Source: Gnetum montanum
Taxonomy: Eukaryota; Streptophyta; Gnetopsida; Gnetales; Gnetaceae
Length of the DNA stretch: 64,000 nucleotides
Direction of reading: 5' to 3'
Assembly: GCA_015680685.1 (NCBI GenBank)
Contig: MNCI01008884.1
Location: 84,299 to 148,298, forward strand
The notes below the pieces were generated by a model that made no database searches, was not told the DNA's origin, and saw nothing but the letters and a program-made list of their open reading frames with translations. The position numbers and the translations under genes were made by a program. Below are positions 54,242-64,000 of this stretch, in pieces (the stretch's first letter is position 1; each line of letters starts with the position of its first letter).

Positions 54242-56830
54242 CTACGTAAAAGGAGCAACCAGTGTTTTTGGTACCCTAAGGATAAAAGGTGCCTTAGGGG
54301 TAGGTGCGAACATGGCCGCGGCTTTACTGTTAGCACGAGGTTGAGTTAAAGCTGAAGAGGATGCCCGGATAACAAAGGGTGGCCTCGGGACACCGCTAGT
54401 TGCCGATGAAGAGCTTGCCCCCTGGGTTGAAGTAGTAGGTACGCATAAAACGAAGGGTTGTTTAGGTGGTACCTTCCCTTCATTGTCCGTACTTACCACG
54501 TTGATTGTGTACGGTGCGTTATTTGCATTTAATGGGTCCTTGTACACATGCAACACCTGGTTTTTAGGACGTGTTGGACTACTGCCGTCTAGTTTCAGAG
54601 AACAATCATCAATCATGTGTTGAATGTCGTCTTTCAATGCCCAGCAGTAATCGGTGTCATGACCACACAACTGATGGTAGTCACAGAAATGGTCCAACCT
54701 AAAAGACCTCGGCACTGGTGGTTTGTTGGGCAGGGCTAAAGAAGGATTCTTCAGCAATTCACAATGACGCCTATGATGCTAGAGAGCTTCTTCGGATACC
54801 TTCTTATTCTGAATTTATCCTACCCCTAACAATTGTTTCAACAGTTTTAAATGTTTTATAGGCAGGGTCGTATACTTTAAGCGATCTTTATGCTCAAAGT
54901 TTGGCTTTGGCTGGGGGGCTTTTCAGGGGTAGATGTATCTTGGCTGGTGCTACTTGCACTAGCTGTGGTCTCGGGAGACTCCGTGGGTGCCTTCTTCTTG
55001 TTCTTAGCGCCTTCAGCCAGCACAGCTACCGTCGTTGTTGTTGCTTTACCTTTGTCCTTACCCTTGTTGTTAGCATTTTTATAGGCCACATACGTCGGGT
55101 CTTTGCTAGCCTCTGCTGCATCTTGGATGCTCTTAGTTTGGGCAAAAGCCTGGCTTAAGGAATGAGGGGCAAGGTAATACAGCTTAGACTTGATGAAGTC
55201 ATTGATTGCTCCTTTGAAGATGGCCAGCAAATGGGCTTCCATGATGGGCTCACAGATTTCATTCAAAGTAACGCTCCATCGTTGTATAAACTTTTGGACT
55301 GGCTCAAGCGGGTCCTGTTTTACTCCCATAAGTTAGTCCAGCATGACCTCCTGCTTTAAGTTGTACTTAAAGTGAGTCACAAATTGCGTTAGAAGCTCTT
55401 CCAAGGTTGTGATGGAAGAGCAAGGGAGCGCTCGATACCAGTCCAAAGCTTTCCTTGCTAGAGACATTGCAAAGACATGGATGATTGTATGAGGCCATTG
55501 CTGTAACAACAAGGATTCAGACCTGAAGGTAACCAGGTGAGCATTGGGATCTCCTTCCCCATTATATTTAGTAAAATTGGGTAACGACATCCCCGGGGGC
55601 AACGATAACATAGGAATTGCTGGACTGATGGGATCATCCTGATAGAAATCCATGATTTGTATGATATCAGAGCCAGCAGCTTTAAGGCGCTTAACCTCCT
55701 CAATGAGGGTCTGAATGAGTAAAAATGTTTGATCTAGGCTTGTTGATGGAGAAGTCTATGCGGGAGGAGTAGGGGGTTGAACTAAGAAGGCGGTGCCAGG
55801 AAGTGGAAATGGAGCGATGGCTTGGTTGACAGGTGGTACTACGAGGGCTACCCCCATCGGCGGGGCTGCCTGTGGAAGCGACCACCCACCAGGCTGAGCA
55901 GAGAGATTGGCTGCCACCAAATTTGCAGGATAGAGATTATGAGGATATTATGAGACATGCATAGTGGGTGCGGCTAAGGGTTGCACACCGTATAACGCAG
56001 ACTGATTATGTGAAATAGGTGGGATCCACTGACCAGCTGTAGGCTATTGAATGGATTGCTACTACTGAACAGTGGGTTGCCTTGCAGGGGGTGGTAACGA
56101 AAAGGTTTCCACTAGATTTTGTGTCGGGCAGGTTGTAGGCATGGCATGGGGTTGTACTTGGGGGATGAAATAGGGCGCGGTGGACGTAGGTACCACCGAC
56201 GGAATACCGATCACACGCGGTGATGAGACCGCCCCCATGTTCTTCTAAGGTGGTATTTGGACTTGCAAGAAGGATGATTGGGTAGTTACCTGCGGGATGA
56301 TAGGAATATGAGTTTGAGTGGTCATGGCTAGATTAAGATGGACGGCTTCTTCCGTAAGAGGAATCAGGGGCTTTATGTATGTATGAGGACTAAGAGTGTG
56401 ATATGAATGTTCAGAATGGGCCACAAATTCATCTTCCTCTTCCTCCCCGTTCTGAGGTTCTAGGATGGACCGCATAGCTTGACTCTTAGCCATAACCAGT
56501 TGGGTCAGGATTTCGTGATAATGCTCAGTTAGGGGGATAATGTCGTAAGCGGTGGGGGTGAAATTATAATGTCGTAAGTGGTCATTTCGCTTCGATCTCA
56601 GCTCGGCTAAGAGCAAGCTTTGCTTGGATCTTGACGCAAATGAAATTATATTCCTCAGGGATCACGACGGTGAATACAGGATCTTTGCCCTGCAATCTTA
56701 ATGAACAACACGATGGTCCCTGAGGTCCTATAACACCAGAAGCTGGTCTAGTGATGGTGATGGGATTCATAGATGTGGCACCCAAGTCGGTGGTAATCAT
56801 GGCAGCTATGGTTATGTATGCAGAATCCAT
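54242..56830 (-). pseudogene. Tat-1 gag
   Basis: The ATG at 56830 begins MDSAYITIAAMITTDLG; 56245-56616 is an acidic N-terminal part. The capsid domain spans 55653 to 54877: FTKYNGEGDPNAHLVTFRSE, LARKALDWYRALP, LTQFVTHFKYN and PLEPVQKFIQRWSVTLNEI. 54242-54757 has the Tat zinc knuckle FCDYHQLCGHDTDYCWALK (C-x2-H-x3-GH-x4-C type), then a Pro/Ser-rich tail. Frameshifts fall near 55330 and 56600 and stops near 54780 and 55750-56100. Gag forms the particle and binds element RNA. Confidence 0.87.
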
Positions 56831-57058
56831 TGGTCAGATAGATTAATGACAATAAGCGACTAGATTTAAAAGGCGATGGACAAAGAAGATCACGTTTAGG
56901 CTTTTTACCCTATAGGATTCCAAAGGAATCGTTACAGTGACCGATCTACACCACACGATTTTTCGTAAACTTCCCTAGAGGTATTACATTTACATTTTTA
57001 GAGATGTGGGTATAGATCGCTTACAGGGCTACCCGTAAAATACGAATCGAAGCCTAGG

Positions 57059-57075
57059 CCCTCCTTCTAGCGCCA
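57059..57075 (-). promoter_or_regulatory. Tat-1 primer binding site
   Basis: Minus strand TGGCGCTAGAAGGAGGG, six bases inside the 5' LTR. The same sequence with one change occurs in Gyp-1. I do not assign the tRNA. Confidence 0.8.
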
Positions 57076-57081
57076 AAAAAC

Positions 57082-58641
57082 TGTAACGATGGAAAATGTC
57101 GGCAGCTGGAAAATACCGAACAAAAATCCGTGTACACAATCTTAACCATGGATCCGTGTGAGGGCCGTGCTGGAGGAAACGAATCCGCAGTGCCCTGAAC
57201 GGTCTTGTTGATCAGACAGGGACTTACTCAATCAGTAAATCGACGAATATTATAGATATTTAGTGGAATGATTTGATTCGATGAATCGCAAAAGGAGAAG
57301 AAAACGATGTAGATAAATTGCAATAATGACAACGTTATCATGACAAGGAGAATCGAATTTAAGAAAAATGTGCAATCCCAAGATCTATGCTTTGACCCAC
57401 AAAACTGAGTATATTGTATACAAAATTCTAATGGAAAACTCCGCTTATCTTGTGCGAAGCATACACAAAATAACAAGAAAACTGTTTAGCAAGGAGTACA
57501 GAATGGAGTACGATCTACCTCGTAAGCCAAAGATGGGATGTAAGGTCAAGCCTTGATGCCTATCGATCAACTTTTTCTGATCGATAGATCTTGCCAACCA
57601 CACCAGATGATCTCTCGATCTTTGATCTGCTTCTTTCACCTTTGGTAGTCTCTGCTCAAAACTGCCAATGATAGCCAATGGAGAGAACTGTGTTTTCGCC
57701 AAAAGACTAATCGCTCCTACTGCCAATGCTCAAGCAAATGTCTCTGTCTCTACTCAAAGGTGATAACTGCCAAAATTTTAAGATGCCAGCGCCCTTGTTT
57801 CTTCATCAACTGGAGTATTTATACGTTCAACAACATGTGGAGAAGGCACGGCCCTAATGACACATGTCTCGAACCTTCAAAATACCGTTGACTTGGTAAA
57901 CTTTATGTTGAAATTGGTCATGTCGCGTCACATTTTTTGGAACGGGGTGCAAAGTACGCTATCGACCACTTCCACTAAAGCTACTTCATGATTACGCACA
58001 ATACGCTCATCAGCATATTATGTGTGTGGATAATAGGTGCATATCTGATGGGCTGCATTACGCTCGTGCGTGCTACGTCACGTGGTGGAGCGTAATAAAA
58101 CATGAAAATAATTGATTCAAGTTGTTTTACGCTTATTTACACCACAAAGCATAATAGAGCGTAAAATGGTCAACTTTACAATAAATTTATGCTTGCCTAT
58201 GCTGCGTAGCGTAATGGGCGTAAAGTGACCAATCTGCAAAAAGGAAGAAGTCAATCTGTTGCGCTTCTTTTGACTCTGACTTTGCTTTTCTTGAAGCTCG
58301 TTACGCTGCTCTGCTAACAGAGCGTAAACTCGGTCTTGAACAAAAGACTTAGCAGAATATGCGACAAGTCTTAGACTTTAAACTTCGTCAAAATTGTTGA
58401 AGTAAGTTACTTTCTGCTATCGGACTACGTTAAACAGAGTTACGCTGAGCGACACTACACTATGTTGCATAATGTAGCGTCATGAAAGAAAACACTAGTG
58501 AGATTGAAATCTGTAAGAAACTTGGTGACTTGATACTGCGTGCCTCTTTGCCCTGCTCTGTCTTCTGGATTTCTGTCACGAACCTTCACCCGAATCGTGA
58601 ATCTTCACCTAAGGCCGATTTGCAATTTCTATGGTGTTTCA
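57082..58641 (-). repeat. Tat-1 5' LTR
   Basis: 1560 bp, plus strand TGTAACGATGGAAAATGTC...TATGGTGTTTCA. The minus-strand TATA box TATAAATAC is at 57815-57823. Confidence 0.93.
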
Positions 58642-59393
58642 GGAGGCTCTTGCATCATGGAGAGGAAAGGTCTTAGAAACAAGCTCTGGCTTTTAGTTTG
58701 AAGAGGTAGCTTCCTCTCCACTAAGTAATAGTTTCCTCTTTTCTTTTCTTTTCATTACAAGCTTCTAGTTGATCTTCGAGGAGGGTCCAAAGCAAGAGCT
58801 AGCAGCTCATAATCTAATCCTTGCGAGTCATCTTGGTGATAGTAGGAGGGTTCTCTCTCTCTTCTTTCTATCTGTAACAATGCAAGTAGTGTAGCCCATG
58901 CGTAGGACATAAGACGTGCAGTTCTCTTTGGGCCAGCAACTTTTCTCGGTGGTGCAAACATGGGTGAATGATCTTCCTCTCTATGGTGGTGCACAAAAGG
59001 TAGTAAACAACAACAAGCTTTAAGAACTACAGTTGTTACCCTATGTGGACTGTAGTGGGCAATCTCTCTCTTTCTCTTTCTCTCTCTCTCCCTCTCTCGT
59101 GGTGATCGTTGTCTTCTTGCCCAGCAATGGATACCATCGGTAGTCACAGACCGACAACATTAGCGGGACTAGGGAAAATTTAGTTCTTTTAATCACTTAT
59201 TGTATTGAAGATAATTATTTAATTTAAATTCTAGATTTCTTTCTAGTTTATTACTTGCAAAAGGCCACGTAGCCCTCTCTAGCTGAGACTATTCTCGGGT
59301 TTCCATACCCATACGGGAGGTGCCCTAGGCAATAGTCTCTTAAAATGAGTTTTCTTCTCCAGTGTTGATGTGACCAAAATTTATGCATCAACA
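58642..59393 (+). repeat. Gyp-1 5' LTR, right segment (R-U5)
   Basis: Begins with the duplicated GGAGG and ends ATGCATCAACA, complementary to the LTR start TGTTGATG. No gene seen; short CT repeats at 59065-59100. The minus-strand open frame 58755-59147 has no support. Confidence 0.85.
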
Positions 59394-59399
59394 CCTTTT

Positions 59400-59417
59400 T
59401 GGTGCTAGAAGGAGGGC
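59400..59417 (+). promoter_or_regulatory. Gyp-1 primer binding site
   Basis: TGGTGCTAGAAGGAGGGC, six bases after the LTR. Differs from the Tat-1 site by one base (C to T). Confidence 0.82.
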
Positions 59418-60024
59418 TTTTCTCCCGCATTTTATTTATCAGCTTTTCTTGTCATTTTTCTAGCCATTGTTATCTCATTTTCTGAAATATCTATTTTCTA
59501 TCCTTTTCTAGTCCCTATTTTGTTTTTATTTCCTGAAAATTTCATTTTCTTTGTTTCAAACTTTTTTTATTTAAAATTTTTGATTTTAGCCATTGCTTTG
59601 AAAAATCTTTTTATAGAATTTTTGAGCCCTTTATTTCTTGTTCATTAGAAGTTCATTTTTTGAAAACTTTCAAGTCTCATCATCCATTTTTTTTAATCTT
59701 TTTCCTTCTTTTTTTAATCTTTGTTTCCAATCCCATTTTTGAATTTTTTTAGCAGTCCTTACCTTAATCCTAGGTTAGGTAAGGTGGTTTTATTTGATTA
59801 TGCAATTTTAAGTTTATTTTCCTAAAATCTTGCATTTTACTGTTTTCCCTTTTAATTTTATAAGTATTGCAATTTTATACATATATTTTTGTTTTCAAAA
59901 AAAAAATATAGCATATTTTAGTGTTTTTCTTTGCCAAAAAAATATATTTTATTTTAATATTTTCTTTCCTTTTTACGGAATTTCATAGTTTCATTCTAAC
60001 AATTATATTTTATAGTACTATTTT
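59418..60024 (+). other. Gyp-1 5' leader
   Basis: T-rich, no coding sequence. A TCCTAGGTTAGGTAAGG string at 59769-59785 could act as a splice site but nothing shows that it does. Confidence 0.6.
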
Positions 60025-61197
60025 ATGAGTGAACTCTCCTTTGATTCTAACCAACCAATCACTTGTCTCTACGCATTAAGGAAACAACAAGCCTCACATT
60101 TTCCAATTTTTATTCTTAGGAGAGCCCAGACTAGGATGGTAGCCAATCAACCCCCAGCTCCCTTAGTTACTAACCCCTTTAACTTTACTAACTACGACAA
60201 CATCCCAAAGTCACTCCAAAACATAAATTTGTTCTACAACCCCACAAACCCTTCTAATGATGCCCGCCAACATATACAATGCTTTGAAGCCTTACTAGGC
60301 ATCTACAACATTGTTCAAAATGATGTGGCATGTAGGGTATTTGTGACAACATTCAGAACCAAAGCAACCCAATGGTTCTTAATGCTTCCCAATGCCTCCA
60401 TTAACTCATGGCAGGAGTTCAAAAATAAGTTTTTGACTCAGTTTGACAAATTCATAAGCCCTGCCATAGCATCAAGTAACTTCACCAGCTTAAGAAAGCT
60501 ACATGGGGAAAATGTTAGGGATTATAACCTTAGATTCCTTCACCAACTGGCCTATGTGCCAAGTGAGATGCGTCCACAACCCGATGGCATCCTCAACTTT
60601 TACCTTTCTACCATCGACTCATTCTTCACCTATGCCATCAAATCAAACCCTAACATCATAGAAATACAAGGGGTAATGGCTAAAGCTATGGCGTTAGAAA
60701 AAATCACCCTTATGAACAGCATTCAAACTCAATTCAGAATGATGAGCATTAGCAATCCTATGCAACATAGTCCTCTACCTCTACCAACTATTCCAATGAC
60801 CAACACTATGTTGCAAACTCTCATTCCCCTTCAAATGACTCAACCCACAAATAGTTATTTTCAAGGTCCCACATTTTCTCCATTACTACCATATAACACT
60901 GGTTTGAATGAGGATCAATCAAAGGCCTTAATTCAGTCCATCATAAACCCAAATAAGGTATCTAATCCTATTAAACCCCAAACTCAAACTCAAGATCAAA
61001 TGACCCAAATATTAACTTCACTTCAAAAACTTTCCAACGAAGTAGTTGAACTAAAGCGAAACAACAACAAGGATCCTATACAATTGAAAAAGTCAAGTTC
61101 ATCAACCAATAATGATAATTGCCACCTCCATAACACTAGGGAACATTCTGAAAAGACTTGTCCCCAATTTTTAGCATTATTTGGTGACAACACCTAA
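60025..61197 (+). CDS. Gyp-1 gag (390-codon open frame)
   Basis: The longest uninterrupted frame in the window, ATG at 60025 to TAA. The capsid part (about residues 75-230) has the Retrotrans_gag pattern: HIQCFEALLGIYNIVQNDVA, FRTKATQWFLMLP, SINSWQEFKNKFLTQF and VRDYNLRFLHQLA. A Gln/Pro/Thr-rich linker and a basic stretch follow. Near the end is a zinc-knuckle-like CHLHNTREHSEKTC (C-x2-H-x4-H-x4-C). It is followed after 27 bases by the next reading frame. Because it is intact while pol is deleted, the element may have stayed translatable longer than its neighbours. It packages element RNA in particles. Confidence 0.88.
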   Translation: MSELSFDSNQPITCLYALRKQQASHFPIFILRRAQTRMVANQPPAPLVTNPFNFTNYDNIPKSLQNINLFYNPTNPSNDARQHIQCFEALLGIYNIVQNDVACRVFVTTFRTKATQWFLMLPNASINSWQEFKNKFLTQFDKFISPAIASSNFTSLRKLHGENVRDYNLRFLHQLAYVPSEMRPQPDGILNFYLSTIDSFFTYAIKSNPNIIEIQGVMAKAMALEKITLMNSIQTQFRMMSISNPMQHSPLPLPTIPMTNTMLQTLIPLQMTQPTNSYFQGPTFSPLLPYNTGLNEDQSKALIQSIINPNKVSNPIKPQTQTQDQMTQILTSLQKLSNEVVELKRNNNKDPIQLKKSSSSTNNDNCHLHNTREHSEKTCPQFLALFGDNT

Positions 61198-61224
61198 GGT
61201 CAACAAAATGTAAAATCTCCTATT

Positions 61225-61712
61225 ATGGCCCTTAACGTACCTCATCAAATAGAAAATGAAGAGGTTTCCTCATTGGAGCAAGTTATGGTAAACAACCCCA
61301 ACCCACCTAATGCTTGTTACCATATATTTAAAGACATCATGAACAACACACAACAACAAACTAGGAATGACCCTTACACTCCTCCAAATAGAAGAGCTCC
61401 TAGTCAAAGTAACACAAATACTCAAACTGAGTCATCCAAACAAACATTCCACAACTCAGTGTATTTAAAGCTAAAGATAAACACAAGACTTACGATCTAG
61501 TTGAGGATTTGAAGAAAACCAAAGCTAACATCTCAATGTATGACCTTTTACAATTTAACGAAATGAAAGATGCAATTCAAGAGATAGTTCATACACCTAA
61601 AACTAGAAAAGAAACAACCCTAACCCCTGAAAGGCAAGTCCACTTCACAGAAAGTCCTAACACATTATCAGCACAAAATGTAAACAATTCCATAATGAGC
61701 AAGAAAGAGTAA
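61225..61712 (+). pseudogene. Gyp-1 gag-protease connector
   Basis: 61225-61500 starts ATGGCCCTTAAC. A one-base shift near 61460 moves the frame, after which KTYDLVEDLKKTKANISMYD matches the conserved Y-D-L--DLKKT-A-IS--DLL block before the protease in many plant Ty3 elements. A TAA at 61710 ends it. Confidence 0.75.
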
Positions 61713-61729
61713 CCTCCTTTCCTAACAAC

Positions 61730-62516
61730 TCTAATTATTTTAGGAAAAAATGTTCACAATTTTTTGATGGATTCTAGAGCAACTGTTAGTGTCATGCCAT
61801 TGGAGGTATGTAAAACTTTAGGAGCACAAATGATACCACAAACGAAAAATGTGATTCAACTTGATGGATCTGATGTACCTGTACTAGGGTCATTAAAAGG
61901 AGTAGAAGTGAAACTTAAACAATACCCTACATTCACATGTTACACTAATATCCTAGTAGTTGACATGTTGCCCACCTATGATGTGCTCTTGTCTAGGACT
62001 TTTGAAGCCAAGTTTGGGGGCTTCTTTAGGTCAGATTTCTCAAAGCTATTAATCCCTATCAAAGGAAAATCTAAATACATGACTATACCTCGAGAACCCT
62101 TCTACAAACAAGTAGTTACAGCCTTAGATCAACAAAATCAATCTTTGGAAGATCAAAATGCTAATCTTTATGTTAGGATTATTAAGGTTGAGCATAGTGA
62201 ACATGTTGAAAATGACTATGTGAGTGGAACTATAGAAATAAATCATGTCTCTCATGTAGATTCTACCCAATCATATCAAAATTCTAGAGAAGCTAAAGAA
62301 AGCTATGGAGAAATCTTGCCTTATCAACAACATGATGAATTTTGCCTAAGTGAACCACCACCTTTAGGGGAAAATAAAGATGTTGGTAAAACCCTACCTC
62401 TTAAAATAGTTCAAGGTGTGCTAAAACATGCTCCTAGAAAGGCTATATTTGATGATCCCCCAAGACCTAGACCTACCATTAAAACTTATATCAAAGAAAA
62501 ACTTGATAGAAAATGA
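61730..62516 (+). pseudogene. Gyp-1 aspartic protease
   Basis: The open frame 61764-62516 contains NFLMDSRATVSVMPLEVCKT, where the active-site D-S-G is D-S-R. Further on are LDGSDVPVLGSLKGVEV and YDVLLSRTFEAKFGG (family YDVLLSR-W-AKLGG). The C-terminal third is Asn/Glu-rich spacer ending KTYIKEKLDRK. Loss of the glycine should abolish cleavage. The start is the upstream polyprotein frame, cut by the TAA at 61710. Confidence 0.82.
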
Positions 62517-62828
62517 ACAACCAAGTTAAGATTAGGTCTTGATTTTCGTAATCTTAAGCATCAATAATATCTTGATAGGAAGTACATTGGTGAAGACTTT
62601 AAGATAGGAGACCTAGTCTCAGAACAAGGTAGAACATTTGACCAAGAAAATCCTCAAAATAAGTTCTCTCCTATGTGGTTAGGCCCATTCCGAATGAAAG
62701 ACATCATTGGCCCCAATGTATATAAAATTGTTGATTTGCAAGGATGTAGATTACATAAAAATTTTAATGCATTTCATTTAAAGCATTTCTACTTAAGTGC
62801 CCCACGTGGACACCTAGTAGATTCTTAG
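62517..62828 (+). pseudogene. Gyp-1 RT scrap fused to integrase C-terminus
   Basis: Just after the protease frame, LRLGLDFRNLKHQ resembles the RT block IRLCVDFRNLN. Within about 20 codons it passes to DFKIGDLVSEQGRTF, SPMWLGPFRMKDIIGPNVYK and NAFHLKHFYLS, the integrase C-terminal domain. Everything between (most of RT, RNase H, integrase zinc and core domains) is missing. No chromodomain is visible. Two stops are present. Confidence 0.8.
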
Positions 62829-63969
62829 TTGCATGTTTTCTTCCTCTTCACCATGCATCTCATTTGTATATAGTTGCATTTGCATATTTTCTTTGCACTT
62901 CCATAATTTCTTTCTTGACATATTATTTTGATTTTTGCTTTGCATATGATTTTAATAATCATTATGATCTTTTGAGTTACTAGGTGTTGGGTCATTAGAA
63001 CATCATCTGAAAATAATGTGAGTACAATTGTTTATATAATATTTCTAGTTCTATTACATAAAATCTCTCTTATACTATATATTTCAATAATTCTTTGATT
63101 CTTCCCAGTCTTTTTCAAGTTTTTAGTTTCTATAGTTGTGTTGGATTATGAAGCATGAGATTTGGGCTAACTTATCATGTAATCATCATGATCATGTGAG
63201 TGTAGGATAGGTGATGTTGGAGAATGGTTAGCCATAATCACTAGGTGACCTTGGAAAATCCCAATTTCCCTCTCATAAGCCCTAGCCCTCAAGTGTGATG
63301 ATCCATGGTTACCTTGTGAACAATGGGGTGAAGTTTGTTCATTTCCACTTGAGAACCCTTAGCCACCAGGAGACCTACTATGATGCAATTAAAGGCACAT
63401 ACACAAGGGTTGAACTGCACCATGGGCAAAGTTTCCTCAAAAAGAAAAAAAATGAGGACCATGTTCATTGGCAATGTAATAAGTTCTTAAGTGTGATGAG
63501 GTCTGACAACTATCCTAACCCTAACCTCCATTTCCTCTTTTAAACCTATTTTCAAAAAAAAAAGGGTCCAAGGAAAAATCTGAAAGTTGTAACTAGCCAC
63601 AATCTAATATGAGCATGTCCTCCTCATTAAGTTTAGTATCGGTCTTATGCTCAAAGTAGTCCACATGATGTCAACTTTTACTTTGTAAGAAGATTGGGAA
63701 AGAAATCATAATTATATTTTAATTATATATAGATATATGTAGTTAAAATAATAAATTATATATTTAGAGTTTGATTAAATAAGATGGTGTGGTTTGGGTG
63801 GCCCATGTCTAGTTCTCTTTTGATTATTTGGTTATTTTAATCATGTTTAGGTTAATATAGTTTACTTTGAAATTTCCATTTTATTGTTTTGTGATGTTTG
63901 TGATTTCCTATTTGTTGCATCTCCTTTAAAAAAATTTTGTGGTCTTGTTTCTTGCACTTGCATGCAATT
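62829..63969 (+). other. Gyp-1 3' non-coding region
   Basis: AT-rich, no recognisable gene; a short open frame at 63295-63543 shows no family. Lies between the integrase end and the polypurine tract. Confidence 0.65.
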
Positions 63970-63987
63970 AAAAGTTTGGGGGCTAAG
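63970..63987 (+). promoter_or_regulatory. Gyp-1 polypurine tract
   Basis: AAAAGTTTGGGGGCTAAG immediately before TGTTGATGTCAAC, the usual PPT form of plant Ty3 elements. Confidence 0.85.
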
Positions 63988-64000
63988 TGTTGATGTCAAC
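63988..64000 (+). repeat. Gyp-1 3' LTR, first 13 bases
   Basis: TGTTGATGTCAAC, identical to the 5' LTR start at 40564; continues beyond the window. Confidence 0.88.

Larger units (their letters stand above)
41029..58641 (-). mobile_element. Tat-1: large Tat/Ogre-like Ty3 retrotransposon with internal antisense gene
   Basis: A 17.6-kb minus-strand element: 5' LTR 57082-58641, primer site, gag, protease, a 5-kb interval with a plus-strand gene, RT, RNase H, a second (archaeal-type) RNase H, integrase, a tandem-repeat 3' region, polypurine tract, 3' LTR 41029-42593. The second RNase H between RNase H and integrase is a known mark of the Tat lineage. An intron between protease and RT is known in Ogre elements of that lineage. 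Catalytic residues are mostly kept, but stops are scattered. The LTRs differ at about two dozen of the first 360 bases by eye, mostly transitions. Confidence 0.9.
40564..64000 (+). mobile_element. Gyp-1: non-autonomous Ty3 element, host of Tat-1
   Basis: Plus strand: 5' LTR 40564-59393 (split by Tat-1 at 41029-58641), primer site 59400-59417, gag, protease, a short RT scrap fused to the integrase C-terminus, non-coding 3' region, polypurine tract, and the start of the 3' LTR at 63988. LTR starts agree (TGTTGATGTCAAC at 40564 and 63988). Without Tat-1 the 5' LTR is about 1.2 kb. RT, RNase H and the integrase core are absent, so transposition needed helper proteins. It inserted inside an LRR kinase gene. 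Confidence 0.88.

Noticed and set aside
58755-59147. Minus-strand 130-codon frame rich in Arg/Glu
   Set aside because: Lies in the R-U5 part of the Gyp-1 LTR and spans a CT microsatellite; no homologous domain.

Overview
The window is nuclear DNA of a plant with a large, repeat-dense genome. It is AT-rich and holds no bacterial-type operons, no tRNA or rRNA gene and no CRISPR array that I could see. Almost everything is LTR retrotransposon sequence, much of it nested. The only recognisable host gene is a broken leucine-rich-repeat receptor kinase. Old LTR pairs (roughly 7-9 % different by eye) with truncated and non-autonomous copies suit a slow-turnover genome such as a gymnosperm, but that is weak inference and the species is not resolved.

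Layout. (1) 1-9274: Ath-1, a degenerate minus-strand Ty3 element of Athila type (primer site resembles the tRNA-Asp site of Athila), cut by the left window edge. (2) 9275-10176 and 27281-27813: plus-strand Ty1/copia remnants (RNase H end, polypurine tract, LTR). (3) 10177-27280: Ath-3, a nearly complete minus-strand Athila-type element with target duplication ATGAT, inserted in the copia LTR. (4) 10779-17802: Ath-2, inserted in the 3' LTR of Ath-3 with duplication GTGTG; it has LTRs, primer site, gag and protease but a clean deletion of RT-RNase H-integrase. (5) 27814-32089: Ath-4, another gag-remnant copy inserted in a second copia fragment, its LTR carrying eleven in-phase 14-bp repeats; it runs into an LTR fragment (32090-32570) and a stray Ty3 RT fragment. 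(6) 32769-40563: lower-copy sequence with a solo LTR (36538-37832) and the receptor-kinase pseudogene (39157-40563, minus). (7) 40564-64000: Gyp-1, a plus-strand Ty3 element whose 5' LTR sits inside the last LRR of the kinase gene. It keeps gag and protease but has lost most of RT, RNase H and the integrase core. (8) 41029-58641: Tat-1, a 17.6-kb minus-strand Tat/Ogre-like element inserted in the 5' LTR of Gyp-1 close to its presumed transcription start.

The most unusual structure is inside Tat-1. Between protease and RT lies about 5 kb holding a plus-strand (antisense) multi-exon gene, 48428-52503, with about eight exons. Reading phase is kept across five of its seven inferred GT-AG introns, and it encodes a globular half, a coiled coil and an acidic tail. 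It carries several stops, so this copy is a pseudogene. The interval ends in a good minus-strand splice acceptor just before the RT reading frame, as expected if the sense transcript is spliced between protease and RT as in Ogre elements. Order of events: copia copies first, then Ath-3, then Ath-2 inside it; separately the kinase gene, then Gyp-1, then Tat-1.
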